From assembly GCA_963575745.1 (NCBI GenBank), contig CAUYUJ010003681.1, positions 369,063-433,062 on the forward strand: a stretch of DNA of 64,000 nt, in the 5' to 3' direction. The position numbers and the translations under genes were made by a program. Source of the DNA: Prorocentrum cordatum (Eukaryota; Sar; Dinophyceae; Prorocentrales; Prorocentraceae). Shown piece by piece: positions 20,351-31,545 of this stretch (positions within the stretch are counted from its first letter, which is position 1; each line of letters opens with the position of its first letter). Under the pieces are notes generated by a model, which was not told the DNA's origin, searched no databases, and saw only the letters and a list, made by a program, of their open reading frames with translations.

Positions 20351-21910
20351 GCTCCCGCGCCGCAGGGCGTCCTGACAGAACTCACGGGGCCTATCCTGGC
20401 AAGGCCTTCGGGCTGCGCGCAGACAGCCTGCCCGGGGAGTCTGCGCGCGATCCGACGCCTCATACCGGCTTGTCGGTTTGAGCCTGGGCCTCTGGAGGCC
20501 CGTTCAGGGACGGGCCCACAACCGAACGCCCCACGGCGCAAAGCACACGTGCGAGCATTGGAGGCGAGAGTTCCAGAGCCCCACGCGATGTGAAAAGACA
20601 GCGCGTTGGAGTCATCGGCTCGTGTGTTCTCCGCAACTCGTGCCACGCCTGCGTAATCAGTGTGTCATTATGTCCTGGGTGCCTGACAGCGCATTCCCGT
20701 CCCCTCTGCCAGTGGGTTTAGCCAGCGCCAGTAGCAGAGGCGAGATGAGCAGGAGGTGAGGACGTCCGTGACGGCATGGGCTTTCAGAGCCATTTTGATA
20801 CGTTTGCGCAGGTGGATGCCAAGCCCTTTTGAGGCATCCCCTTGGAGGACGATCTCTGAACATGTTGGAAATGCGGCGACGGCGCCCTCGGTATCCATGA
20901 GAGAATTAAGAGGCTACGCGGACCCCGACCTCCGCTGTCGTATGTATAATCACAAGCGGATAGTTATTCCAGTTTTTGCACCAAAGGAGTCTGCAGGAAG
21001 TGGGGAGTGGGGAGGAAGAAGAGGATGTGGACCACGGTGAGTGTTGGATAGCACCTCGTTGCTTTGGCGAAGTAGTCAGGGCCCTGAGCGCTGAACACCT
21101 CGCCTTCGAGTGGTGACGAGGAGGAGGACGAGGAGGAGGAGGAGGAGGAGGACGAGGAGGAAGAGTAACATCTGGATGAGCAGAAGGGAGAGGCTGATCA
21201 TCCCAGCGGCAGGGCGGCCTTCCCAGGCATCTAAAAACATAGTCGCTCTTCGGTGCCGAGGGTTGCCCCTCTACGTATCGAGAGTCCGTGGGCGGGATTG
21301 AGAGCTGCCCCCGTACCGCACTGCCCCACCCAAGGACGTCCTTGGGCCTTGGGGCTTCCTTGAAAGCTCGGAGAACTACGAGGGGCCAGGCGAAGTGTCC
21401 AACAATGAACAGGAAAGGTTGTTTTCAACAACGCAACTGTCGACCGAAGACATTGTGCAGTCCTGAAAAGGTCCACGTGCCAGCTCTTCAAGGGAATCTG
21501 ATGAATATATTATCTGACCTCTCTCCACGCAACTCGGCGGATATAGTCCTACCCCGCGTATCGGAGGATCTCGTACTCAAATTGAACACCTGAGGGGAGC
21601 CTCATGATCATACCACCTCCGTTTGCCCCGCTGGCTACGAAGGAGATCCTCATGTCTTGCCAAGAAGCCCAGCCCAATTCAATTTTCATCCAACCTAGGG
21701 GGCAGTACTCTCTCGGAAGCCCAAGCCCATTGAGGGCCCAAGACCAAGCAGTTTGATGCTGGAGGCTTATGTCATGTCGCCGACCACCAAGAGCATGGCA
21801 CTCGTCTGTTGGACTTTTGTATTTCCTCGCGTCGCTTCTTGTGCGCCTGTTTTTCCCATTCATCCTACGATGTTGGGTCCTCGTTTCGAAGGGAGTGACC
21901 CGTGTTCCTC
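20351..21910. other. Long unassigned stretch
   Basis: About 1.5 kb of mixed composition, with a GGA run at about 21117-21166. Frames of up to about 100 codons exist on both strands, none with a recognisable motif. It differs from its neighbours in having no tandem structure, so it could hold low-GC exons or old unique sequence. Confidence 0.4.
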
Positions 21911-21962
21911 CCTCCTCCTCCTCCTCCTCCTCCTCCTCCTCCTCCTCCTCCTCCTCCTCCTC

Positions 21963-21993
<31 letters not shown>

Positions 21994-22085
21994 TCCTCCC
22001 ATTCCCTGCCTCTGCCCTCCGCATGCCATCACGAGTCATCACAATCATCATCGTCATCATCACCGTCGTCATCACACCCATTCCG
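21911..22085. repeat. (CTC)n followed by CAT/ATC-rich tract
   Basis: Pure CTC at 21911-21990, then ATCATCATCGTCATCATCAC-type triplets at about 22030-22080. Confidence 0.9.
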
Positions 22086-22089
22086 GCAC

Positions 22090-24120
22090 ATCCCTCACAC
22101 GATGTGTGGCCGGCATGGGGAGCTCCACATGAGGCCCTAGTAGGTGTGGCCACATGCGTCCGACACACTCCTTTCGGCACACCCCTTCACACACTTCGTG
22201 GCCCCATAGAAGGCTCCACTTATAGCGCCACATGCGTCCGCCACACTCATTTTAGCACACCGCTCAAACGTTTCGCGGCCCTAGAGGGAGCTCGACCCAA
22301 GGACCAGTGAGTGTGGCCACATGCGTCCGCCGCATTCATTTTGGCACATTCCTCACACACTTCGTGGCCCCACTGGGAGCTCCCCCTGTGTTGGATCTGG
22401 CCACATGCGTCCGCCACATTCACTTCGGCACAGCCCTCACGCGTTCCGTGGCCACACGGGAAGTTCCACCTGAGGTCCCAGTGGGTGTGGCCACATGTGT
22501 CCGCCACGCTCCTTTCGGCACACCCTTCACACTCTTCGTGGCCCCATAGGGAGCTCCACCATATAGGCCCCAGTGAGCGTGGCCATATGCGCCCGCCCCA
22601 CTCAGTTTGGCGCACCCCTCGCACGCTTCGTGGCCTCATAGGGAGCTCCACCTACGGCCTCAGTGGGTGCGACCACGCGTCCACCACACCCCCGTCGGCA
22701 CACCCCTCACACGTTTCGTGGCACCATAGGGAACTTCACCTACGGCCCCATCGAGTACGGCCACGTGTGCCCGCCACGCTCATTTCGACACACCCCTCAC
22801 ACGTTTTGTGTCCCTATAGGCAGCTCCCCCTGAGGCCCCAGTGGGCGTGGCCACATGCGACCGCCACACTCATTTCGGCCCGCGCCTCCCACGCTCTGTG
22901 GCCTCGTGTGTGGCCACATGCGCCCGCCACTTTCCTTTTGGCACGCCCTTCACACGCTTCGTGGCCCAATAGGGAGCTCCACATGAGGCCCCAGTGGGTA
23001 TGGCCACATGCGTCGGCCACGCTCATTCCGGCACATCCCTCACACGCTTCGTGGCACCATAGGGAGCTCCACCTAAGGCCCTAGTGGATGTGCCCACCTG
23101 CGCCCACCACACTGATTTCGGCACACCTCACACTTTTCAGGGGGCTCCACCTGAGGCCCCAGTGCTCGTCATCTTGCCTCCTGCTTACTCCTCCTCCTCT
23201 TCTTCTTCTTCTCCTCATCCTCTTCTTTCGCCGCCCGATTGCTTCCTGGAGGGTTGCGACGTGCGCTCCTGGGGCGCTGCGAAGTGCGTAACTGTCGTCA
23301 CCTTCGCGGACTGGTGGGAGGTCCAGCGGAGTAGAGTTCCACGCGGACCGCCGAACATCGAAGCTCAAAGTTCGAACCTCCGTCGCCAACGACCCGCTCC
23401 GCAGCCATATAGGGAGCTCCACCGAAAGCCCCAGTGGGAGGGTCCACATGCGTCTCCACGCTCAATTTCGGCAGACCCTTCACACGCTCCGTGGCCCCAT
23501 AAGGAGGTCCATCAAAAGCGATACGTACTCGCTACGTCAGACTTCACAACTGCATATGGTTGGGCCTTTCGCCCGGATAACTTGTTTCGTGGCCCCATAA
23601 AGAGCTCCACCTAAGGCCCCAGTGGTTGCGCCCGCATGCCGCTGCCACCCCACTGTGGCGCACTCCTCACGCGTTTTCGTGGCCCCATAGGGGGCTCCAC
23701 CTAAGACTCCAGTGGTTGCACCCACATGCCGTCGCCGGCCCTCTTTGGTGCACCCTCACACGTTTCGTGGCCCCGTAGGAACCTCCACCCAAAACTCCCG
23801 TGGTTGTACCCGCATGCCGCCGCCAGCCCACCTTGGCGCACCTCTCGCACGTTCCGTGACCCCATAGGGAGCTCCTCCTCAGGCCCCAGTGGTTGCGCCC
23901 GCATGCCGCCGCCACCCCACTCTGGCGCACCCCTCATAGGGAGCCCTCCCCCATGCCTCAGTGGTTGCGCCGGCCCGTCGCCGCCACCCAGCTTCGGCGC
24001 ACCTCTCGCACGTCTCGCGGCCCCCATAGGGGAGCTCCGCCGAGGGCCCCGACGGCGGGAGTCGCCCGGGTGACCGCGCATCTTCCGGCACACTCAGCGC
24101 ACACCTCGTGGACCGACGGG
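22090..24120 (+). repeat. 90-bp satellite array 1
   Basis: About 18 recognisable units near 90 bases. Each carries CCACACTCATTTCGGCACAC, CCCTCACACGTTTCGTGGCC, CCATAGGGAGCTCCACC and GGCCCCAGTGGGTGTGGCCA. The GGGAGCTCC landmark recurs at about 22120, 22211, 22289, 22378, 22462, 22552, 22644, 22732, 22822, 22975 and 23065. A non-array insert occupies about 23165-23400. The same satellite recurs at 60540-61415 in the same orientation. Confidence 0.85.
23547..23574 (+). repeat. GGTTGGGTCCTTCG motif, copy 2
   Basis: CAACTGCATATGGTTGGGCC then TTTCGCCC, lying inside the 90-bp array. Confidence 0.6.
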
Positions 24121-24350
24121 AGCTCCAGCAGAGAGGTCCCGCCGCCGGCCACTCCCCGGGCCGCGCCCCGCCGCTCCCCGGGGCGCGCTGGCCGACAGGC
24201 GCTCACGTCAGTCGTGAGGGGTCGCATCCAGATGTAACCCGTTGCGGCTGGCCCCCTGGGGCCCCATCAGCAACTTCGCTCCGTCCTCCGCACGCACGCC
24301 GCAGCCCTTTTGCTAGCCCCCTCCCTTGGTTTCCATGTGTCCTTCTGCTC

Positions 24351-24382
24351 TCGCAGCCGCATGTGGTTGGGTCCTTCGCCGC
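24351..24382 (+). repeat. GGTTGGGTCCTTCG motif, copy 3
   Basis: TCGCAGCCGCATGTGGTTGG then GTCCTTCGCCGC, just after the 90-bp array and before the TC tract. Confidence 0.65.
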
Positions 24383-24393
24383 GGTTGCGTTGT

Positions 24394-24455
24394 CTCTCGT
24401 TCTATCTCTCTCTCTCTCTGTGTTCTCTCTCTCTCTCTCTCTCTTTTTTTTTTTT

Positions 24456-24497
<42 letters not shown>

Positions 24498-24541
24498 ATC
24501 ACTCTCACTATCTCACTCTCTCTCTCTCTCTCTCCCTCTTG
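24394..24541. repeat. (TC)n microsatellite
   Basis: CT dinucleotides with a run of T at about 24445-24458 and small interruptions. Confidence 0.95.
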
Positions 24542-24589
24542 GCTTCCTCCCCTCACCACTCTAGGCTCTAGGTACCAATATGCGGTTCG

Positions 24590-25075
24590 CGAGGTGCCTT
24601 TGAGGGGCCTCTTAGAGCGGTCTTGTGGACACCTGGGTTGCTGTGGGGGGTCTCTTGGGATCCTCTTAGGGGCCTCTTGGGGGCCGCTTGGAGGCCTCTT
24701 TTGGACCTTTTGGGGGCGCCTCGAGAACCTCTGAAGAACTCTCAAACCATCTTGGGTAGAAAGGCTCGACATGCCAGTTTGTGTTGCCCCTCTTGGGCTC
24801 CTTTTTGGGCCGTCTTAGGGTCCCCTGGGGCCGTCTTGGAGTCCTCTTAGGCCGTCTTGGTGGCGACCTCATGAGCCGTCTCAGGGCGCTTGTGACCCTC
24901 TCGCCAGTCCTCTGGGAGCGCTCTTGGGCTGCCTTGGAGGCTCCGCTGGCCGTCTTGAAGCCATCCTGAATCGTCGTGGCGCTACTCTGGGCCGTTTCGA
25001 CGCTCTCTTGGACTGTCTGTCTGGGCTTTCTGGGGCCTCTTGGGCTTATTGGAGACTCCAGGGGCCCCAGGGGCG
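24590..25075 (-). repeat. 11-bp-unit array, reverse orientation
   Basis: Units of CTTGGGGGCCT and GGCCGTCTTGG, the complement of the array at 5020-5845. A non-unit stretch at about 24727-24785 may be a hinge. Confidence 0.8.
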
Positions 25076-26483
25076 CGTTGAGAGTTCGTCCCCCCCCCCC
25101 ACCTTTCCCCGCAAACGGGATTTGGGGACCCCTGGGGGAGGGGGAAAGGAGCATTCGCTCGCGGGCTTCTGATTTACGCTGTTGTGACAGCTGCACTGCG
25201 GCACGGCCAAGCGATCGCAATATATCCCGAGATAATCTCTCCAATTGATCATAGCGTGGGTGGCCTGTTAGCCAGCGCCACGGCGGCATAGAACATCGGT
25301 GGCCACAGACGGCGATATGGAAATTTAGGGCACATCCCATTTGCATGGCAAGGAAGACGTTGATTCGCAACTTTCGACGACTTGCTTGATCGGTGCGGGG
25401 GGTGCACTCGTCACGAGTCTCCTTTTTGATCCTGGTTCCATGGCGGCTTTCCTCCTGGTCCTCTCTTTCCTCCCACTCCTTCTGGTCCCCCCCCTCCTGG
25501 TCCTCCCCCGCCTCCTCGTCCTCATGCCTTCTCATCGCCCCCGCCAGGCCCAGTACCGCCTGGCTATTCGTATGGGCGGCTGCCCCAGAATCCGGATGCG
25601 AAGGAGGAAGACGGGGTGGAGAAGTGGAGAAGTGGAGAAGGAGGAGGGATGACGCGGGATGAGGCAGGATGACGAGGGATGGGAAGGAGGATGGGCGAGA
25701 GAGTGGGAGGAGGAGGGAGGAGGAGAAGGAGGGAGGCGGAGGATGGAGGAGATTTGATGGTCGGAGGTTGAGGAGGAGGAAGAGGAGGACGAGGAGGAGG
25801 AGGAAGAGGAGGAGGAGGAGGAGGAGGAGGAGCAGGACGAAAGAGATGGGGAGGGGCATGGTGACGACATAAGGATGGACAGGAGGACAGAGGAGGAATG
25901 AGGCGGAAGAGGGATGGCGGAGGATGGCGAGGAGGACTTGGATGATCAGGAGTGTACATACGAGGACAAGGAGGAGCGTCCCTGATTCATCCAGCTCGCT
26001 CCTCGCTACATCCGCTGCCACACGCCTTCTGCTCCCACGCACCTTGCTGTGAGCCAGTACCATACCCCCCCGCAGATGCGGATTGGAGTGAGGAGTTGCT
26101 GTGGTCTCGGCGCGACGCGCTGTTGCAAGAAATGTTTGAAAACTGTTGTTTCTTTGATGCATTAGTGCGCGCGCATTGAACGATTTTCCAGAGGATGAAG
26201 GGGGCGGGTCGATAACTGGCCTGCGTTGGGTGGTATGAGTTCATATTCAGGTATGGGGCAGAACCAAATGTATTTCGTAAAACGAAACTGGTGTACGGGT
26301 AAGTCCGGGGGGAGAGGTAGATCCTATTTCTTCTTGGGAAGGAGAATCCATGTGGTGAGCCTATCTTGTGCAATATACGTAACACCCCGCAATTGCGGAT
26401 AAGAGTGAGGGGGCGGGCGCGGGCGACGCGGGCGTCGAGCCGGCGGACCTCGTGGCCCTCACCTTCCCTGTCGATGGCGCCCT
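25076..26483. other. Unassigned, with purine-rich (GGA) stretch
   Basis: A GGA/GAGG-rich stretch lies at about 25690-25850. The remainder is unique in the window and shows no gene. The minus-strand frame here is long only because of the GGA run and the flanking array. Confidence 0.45.
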
Positions 26484-26560
26484 TCTCCTCCTCCTCCTCC
26501 TCCTCCTCCTCCTGCTCCTCCTCCTCCTCCTCCTCCTCCTCCTCCTCCTCCTCTTCCTCG
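26484..26560. repeat. (CTC)n microsatellite
   Basis: CTC/TCC triplets with a few substitutions. Confidence 0.95.
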
Positions 26561-26639
26561 TCCGCGTCCTCGTCCTCATCGTCGTCGTCGTGCTCTGACA
26601 AGTTCAGCGAGGGGGGGATCGCTGGTGGGCCACCCGGAA

Positions 26640-27225
26640 CGAATGCAAAAACAGCCCGCCGCCGGCGCCGATTTTGTTGGGTTTGTTCAGTTAACGTAGT
26701 TTGGGTCGCGGGTGGGTCGCGGGGTCTCCACCTCCACCTGGAATCGATTCAAAAACAGCCCGCCGCAGGCGCCGAACAATCTGATTTGTACACTGAACGC
26801 GGTTTGGGTCGCAGGTTTTCCACCTGGAACGGATGCAAAAGAAACCCGCCGCCGGCGCCGAACTTTTCACTTGTTCAGTGAACGTAGTTTGGGTCGCGGG
26901 TGGGTCGCGGGCTCTCCACCTCCACCTGGGACGAATTCGCAAACAGCCCGCCGCAGGCGCCGAACATTTTGATTTGTACACTGAACGCGGTTTGGGTCGC
27001 GGGTGCATCGCAGGTTCTCCACCTGGAACTAATGCAAAAGAAGCCCGCCGCAGGCGCCGAAAATTTTGGGTGGGTCGCGGGGTGGGTCGCGGGTGGGTCG
27101 CGGTGGGTCGCGGTGGGTCGCGGGTTGGTCGCGGGTGCAGTTTGGGTCGCAGGTGGGTCGCAGGTTTCCCCATCTGTAGCGAATGCAAAAGAACCCCACC
27201 GCAGGCGCCGAAAATTTTGGGTGGG
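26640..27225 (+). repeat. ~95-bp tandem array
   Basis: Units contain GCAAAAACAGCCCGCCGC, AGGCGCCGAA, TTGTACACTGAACGCGGTTT, GGGTCGCGGGTGGGTCGCGG and TCTCCACCTCCACCTGGAAC. The GCCCGCCGC landmark recurs at about 26657, 26758, 26846, 26947 and 27041 (spacing 88-101), with a diverged copy near 27198. The frames read PPAAGAE-type repeats with no support as protein. Confidence 0.8.
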
Positions 27226-27600
27226 TCACGGGGTGGGCCGCGGGTGGGTCGCAGGTGGGTCGCGGTGGGTCGCGGGTGGGTCGCGGTTTGGGTCGCGGGG
27301 TGGGTCGCGAAGTGGGTCGCGGGTGGGTCGCCCGTGGGTCGCCCTTGGGTCGCGGGTGGGTCGCCAGGGGGGTCTCGGGGTGGGTCGCGGGCGGGTCGCG
27401 GGGTGGGTCGTGGATGGGTCGCGGGTGGGTCGCGGGTTGGTCGCGGGGGGGGTCTCGGGGTGGGTCGCGGGCGGGTCGCGGGGTGGGTCGTGGATGGGTC
27501 GCGGGTGGGTCGCGGGTGGGTCGCGGGGTGGGTCGCGGGTGGGTCGCGGGGTGGGTCGCGGGGTGGGTCGCGGGTGGCTCGCGGGGCGGGTTGCGGGTGG
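27065..27600 (+). repeat. 11-bp GGGTGGGTCGC array
   Basis: Tens of copies of GGGTGGGTCGC and one- or two-base variants. This word is the last part of the ~95-bp unit, so the array probably arose by local expansion of it. Confidence 0.9.
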
Positions 27601-27682
27601 GACAACGCTAACAACAAACAACAAAACACAACAACAAACAATTACAACAGCAACAACAACATCAACAACAACAACAATAATC
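27601..27682. repeat. (CAA)n tract
   Basis: CAACAACAACAT-type triplets directly after the 11-bp array. Confidence 0.85.
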
Positions 27683-27769
27683 CGCATCGCGGAATTCCAC
27701 TTCAGCCACGCACCCAGGGACAGTGAAATCCCGTTCGGTTCAGCCCCCCTCACTCTGATGTTGCGCAAT

Positions 27770-28110
27770 CTATGTGTGGCGGCGACGGGGCAGCGACGGC
27801 GGTAACAAGCTCGACGACCGACCGCCGGGCCCAGGCGACGGGCGGCGACGGCGGCAACATCGTGCCAGAGCGGCACAGTGGCCCAGATGACGGGCGGTGA
27901 CGAGGCGGCGACGCCGCGTCGATGGCGGCTACATACCCGCCAGACAAACTTACATGCCCAGACGACGGGCGGCGACGGGGCGACGACGGCGCCTACATAG
28001 CCGCCAGTTCGACACTCAACAGTAATTCTTTACAATAGAAGCAGAAACCCTCAACTGCAAGCAACGCTTGGGGCTTGACTAGATGTTGGCCGAATTTGAC
28101 GTACGCATGC
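27770..28110 (+). repeat. GACGGGCGGCGACG dispersed repeat, copy 1
   Basis: Three internal units built on CAGACGACGGGCGGCGACGG and ACATAGCCGCCAGTTCG, followed by AGAAACCCTCAACTGCAA. The same order occurs at 48072-48290 (AAACGACAGGCGGCGACG, AACATAGCCGGTAG, AAGAAACCCTGAGTGCAAAC). Confidence 0.7.
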
Positions 28111-28283
28111 GGCGACGCGCGCGTGCGGACTGGTGTGATATGGTCAGCAAGGAGCGGCTCGACAACACAAACACATGTTCTGTTTTTGTTTTCAATCATG
28201 CACGAACTGCGCGCGCCTGGTCTTATCTCACAGGGATGAGGTTGGGTGTCAATACCTGGCCCTCCTGGGCTGGTATGGTGTCA

Positions 28284-28449
28284 CTCAGGAGGGAAAGGAA
28301 CACACAGACGCAATTAATCGTCGACTCCTAGGACGGTATTGGAACATATGGGAAGTGGGGGGAAGGCAGAAATCCAGAAACTATGGAAACCATAGGGGGG
28401 TTCCTGTCATTTGTGTGTATTTATGTGTGTGTTTGTGGGCCCCTTTCAG
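28284..28449 (+). repeat. ~165-bp dispersed element, copy 4
   Basis: Shares CTCAGGAGGGAAAGGAACAC, CAGACGCAATTAATCGTCGA, GGAACATATGGGAAGTGGGG, AACCATAGGGGGGTTCCTGT, TTGTGTGTATTTATGTGTGT and GGGCCCCTTT with the other copies. It is the copy most like copy 3. Confidence 0.8.
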
Positions 28450-29908
28450 TCATGTCGAACATACGTGGGCGATGAGGCAGACTCACACGCAAACTGCCAG
28501 ATCCCAAGACCCAGGGGGTGCCGAGAACCCCAGAGTAGAGTGTGGTCGCATTTATCCTTCTCTGGAAGAAGACCCTGTGGGGCAGGCTACGTGTTGGAGT
28601 TCAACTTCCTAGCATCTGCGCACGACCACCTCCAGTATTCTTGCAAGCACCAAACACGCCCACCCGCAACTTGTGGGCGACACTCGGCGACGACTACGGC
28701 AATGACAATGACGATAGTGACGCTCGTGACGACGTTGGGCACAATGTCGACGACGACGATGGCAATTGCGATGAAGTTGTTGGCGGTGATGACGCTGGCG
28801 ATGATGACGCTGGCGATGATGACGATGGTGCTGGTGAGGGTGATGAGGAAGTGCGCGAACGCATTAGTTCGAAGTTCAGACAGGATTGCCGTTGAACAAC
28901 CACTGGGCTTCCGCATGTGTTCGAACACCTTGGTGCTGGAATGCTTTGAATATAATTGGGTCGGGAAGGGTTTTGACATGCGCGCGTGTGGAAACGCACA
29001 CGTTTGGTCCGCACGGTATGATTCGACAGAGTTTGTGTGTGGGCGCAACGGGTTTGCCGACATGTGCGCGCGCGTGTGGCTCGCATGTTTTCATTTGACA
29101 GGACGGCAGCACACGCACACACATGTCTATACGTATCTTATGTGTATATACATATATATATGTATATATGTATGTACGTATGGGTGGCTTACTTTGAATG
29201 TTAGGAAGCTCGCGTGATAATCCAACGACGTTTTGTGACGCACATATTTTGAAGGACGTGAAGGCTGAGTGATTTTGATATGCGCGCGCCCCCGCATTAT
29301 GCCATTCGCCAAGGATTGATACGGCACGAATCCCAGTATATGCTCTATGTTCTAACGCGGGCAGGTGGCATCGTACAGGGGATGAGCGGGGGTGATGCCG
29401 GATTGGCTGGCGCTGCATCAATTGATGCTCCAGATGAGCTGTGAAAGCAGTGCCGCGAGGCGGAGCGCGATACACGGCTCCGGTTAAGAATTCGTTCTTT
29501 GTGCTGAAGGGGCACACCGTGGACCCAATGAGGGCGCCGCGGCCGGCCCGTCTGGCGAAGCCTTGGCGGACTCGGCGAGCGCACGGGGCACCCACGAGGC
29601 GCCCACGGGCGGCCCCCCGGGGGGGACCTCGGCGGACCCACCCGGCGCACGAGGCGCCCACGAGGCGCCCACGGGCGGCCCTGCCGTGCCCGGAGCAAGC
29701 ATGGGGGCTCCTATGGGTGCAAGCGCCGTTGGTGGAGCATGTTCTCGACTGGTCGTCACCTCGCCTCTGCCGCGAGTGGGCCGATCCCCCGGCTGTGGCT
29801 CTTCGGAGCTTGGCGGGCGGGCCGCAGCAGCCCGGGCTCACAGAGCCTGCGCTCGTCTGGAGTGCTGTGGCCCCGCTGGCGCGACCGACCTTCCACAAGA
29901 AACCTGGG
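28450..29908. other. Unassigned, with GAC/GAT, AT and CCCACG tracts
   Basis: A GACGAT-rich triplet stretch lies at about 28680-28860, and a TATATATG stretch at 29139-29182. Repeated GCGCCCACGAGGCGCCCACG words lie at about 29590-29680, and a related CCCACGAGGCGCCCACGGGC is at 49208. No complete gene is supported. Confidence 0.45.
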
Positions 29909-30070
29909 ATGGTGTCCTGCGCGCTCCTCCTCGTGGTCCTGGCGGCCGTCGCCCCGGGCACAAGCGCGCGCTACGCAGTCCCCGCCGCCACCGCCATGGA
30001 AGTCAACGCGCACGGGCGCCCGCTGGTCTTCGCAGAGCGCGGGCAGGCCGCAGAGCGTGTAGTGCCATAG
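29909..30070 (+). CDS. Possible first exon with signal peptide
   Basis: ATG at 29909 starts MVSCALLLVVLAAVAPGTSA, then RYAVPAATAMEVNAHG and on to a stop at 30068-30070 (53 residues). The start looks like a classic secretory signal peptide: a hydrophobic core followed by a small-residue cleavage site near GTSA. Codons are strongly G/C-ending. The frame is also open upstream to 29441, but that part is Pro/Arg-rich and unconvincing. A CCTTCCACAAG sequence just upstream could be a splice acceptor. If real, this is the 5' exon of a secreted or membrane protein, or a truncated gene. No downstream exon is found. Confidence 0.3.
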   Translation: MVSCALLLVVLAAVAPGTSARYAVPAATAMEVNAHGRPLVFAERGQAAERVVP

Positions 30071-30310
30071 CGAGGGGAAAGGAAGGGGGGCTAGGGACGT
30101 GGGGGTTGGAAGGTGCGGAGTGTGGCAAGAGGGTAGAGGTCGAAAGGGGGGCAGCGAGGAATGTGGATGCAAGGAGGGGGCTGAGCGGCGGGGGAAGGTT
30201 GGGGAGAGAAGCGGGGGTGACGGGGGGAGGGGGAGGAGGGAGGTGATGGAGGCGGTAGATGGGAAGGGAGAGATGGGATAGGATGGAGAAGGGAAGGGCG
30301 GAACTTAGTT
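30071..30310. other. G-rich unassigned stretch
   Basis: Purine-rich (GGGGGAAGG, GGGAGGGGGAGG). No gene. Confidence 0.5.
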
Positions 30311-31170
30311 GGCTTGGGAGAAGCGAGAGAACGCGTTTCACAGGCGTTTGCCTTGGGAACATTCGGCGGCGCGTTTCGAACTGGGGGGTGGGCCCCCCCC
30401 CAACACTCGGCGCCGTCGATCAAAACCAGGGGGACTCCCCTCCCCCCCAACCCCCCCCCTCCCTCCCCCCTCACCCTCCCAAGAAGGAGGGGGTGGGTTG
30501 AACCCCCCCCCCTCGGCGCCGGCGCCGGCGGCCGCCAGCAGCGCCGACGGCGGGGACGCAGCGACGATGACCAGAGGCAGCCCAAGGGGTGGGGGGGGTC
30601 AAATCCGCCCCCCCCCTCCCCCCCGTGTCGCCGACGCCGGCGCTGGCGGCGGCCAGCAGCGCCGGCGCTGGCGCCGGCGACGGCGGGGACGCAGCGACGA
30701 TAACCACCACCACCAGCGCCCCAACCCACCACCACTACACAACCATTACCACCGCCACCACAGCCACCACCACCACCACAACCACCACCACCACAACTCA
30801 CCATCACCACCACCAACACAGAAACCCACCACCACTACCACCACCACCACCACAATCTACCTCGCCACCACCACCACCGCCACAACCACCACCACTACCA
30901 GCAGCACGACCCCGCCACAACCACCACCACTACCAGCAGCACAATCCACCACCACCACCACCACCAAACCACCACACCACCACCACCACCGCCACCACTA
31001 CCACCAGCATCACCTTCACAAGCCACCGCCACCACCACAAGCCACCACCACCACCACCACAAACCACCGCCACACCACCACCAAACCACCACCACCACCA
31101 CAACCCACCACCACCACCACCTCCACCACAAAAAAACCACCACAAACCACCACCACACAACCACCACACC

Positions 31171-31201
<31 letters not shown>

Positions 31202-31545
31202 CCACCACCACCGCCACCACCACTCACCACCACAATCACCACCACCACAACATACCACCACACCACCACAACCACCACCACCACCGCCACCACCGCCACC
31301 ACCACCACCGCAACCCACCACCACCACCACCGCCGTCGTCCTCGTCGACGCTCCCCGCCGCCGCCGCCCCTCGCCGCAGGCGCCAGCGCCGGCCCAGAAA
31401 ACGAAATCGTCGTTCCCGCCGCCGCCGCCGCCGCCAGCCGAGGAGAGGGAAAGAGGACAAGCAGGGGAGGAGGGGGTCCGGTTCCAAACACGCCCCCCCC
31501 CTCCAAACGACCGCAGAAGCGTTGTTTCTGAGAAGCACGTCAGTT
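30311..31545 (-). repeat. 1.2-kb G/C-run and GGT element, inverted copy B
   Basis: Reverse-complement counterpart of 3130-4310. It starts with GAGAGAACGCGTTTCAC, then CCTTGGGAACATTCGG and CGCGTTTCGAA. G/C-run hairpins and GGCGGGGACGCAGCGACGAT follow, then the ACC tract, GTCGTCCTCGTCGACGCTCC, GCCAGCCGAGGAGAG and CCTCCAAACGACCGCAGAAG. Copy identity is highest in the GC-rich shoulders, and the triplet and G-run parts differ in length. Long plus- and minus-strand frames here are low-complexity Thr/Pro/His or Val/Gly. Confidence 0.8.
30711..31333. repeat. (ACC)n tract, interrupted
   Basis: CAC/ACC triplets with scattered substitutions, the complement of the GGT tract at 3408-4008. Confidence 0.95.

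Noticed and set aside
22090-24120. CRISPR-like spaced repeats
   Set aside because: The 90-bp units are similar along their whole length. There are no unique spacers between short constant repeats, and the DNA is eukaryotic in character.
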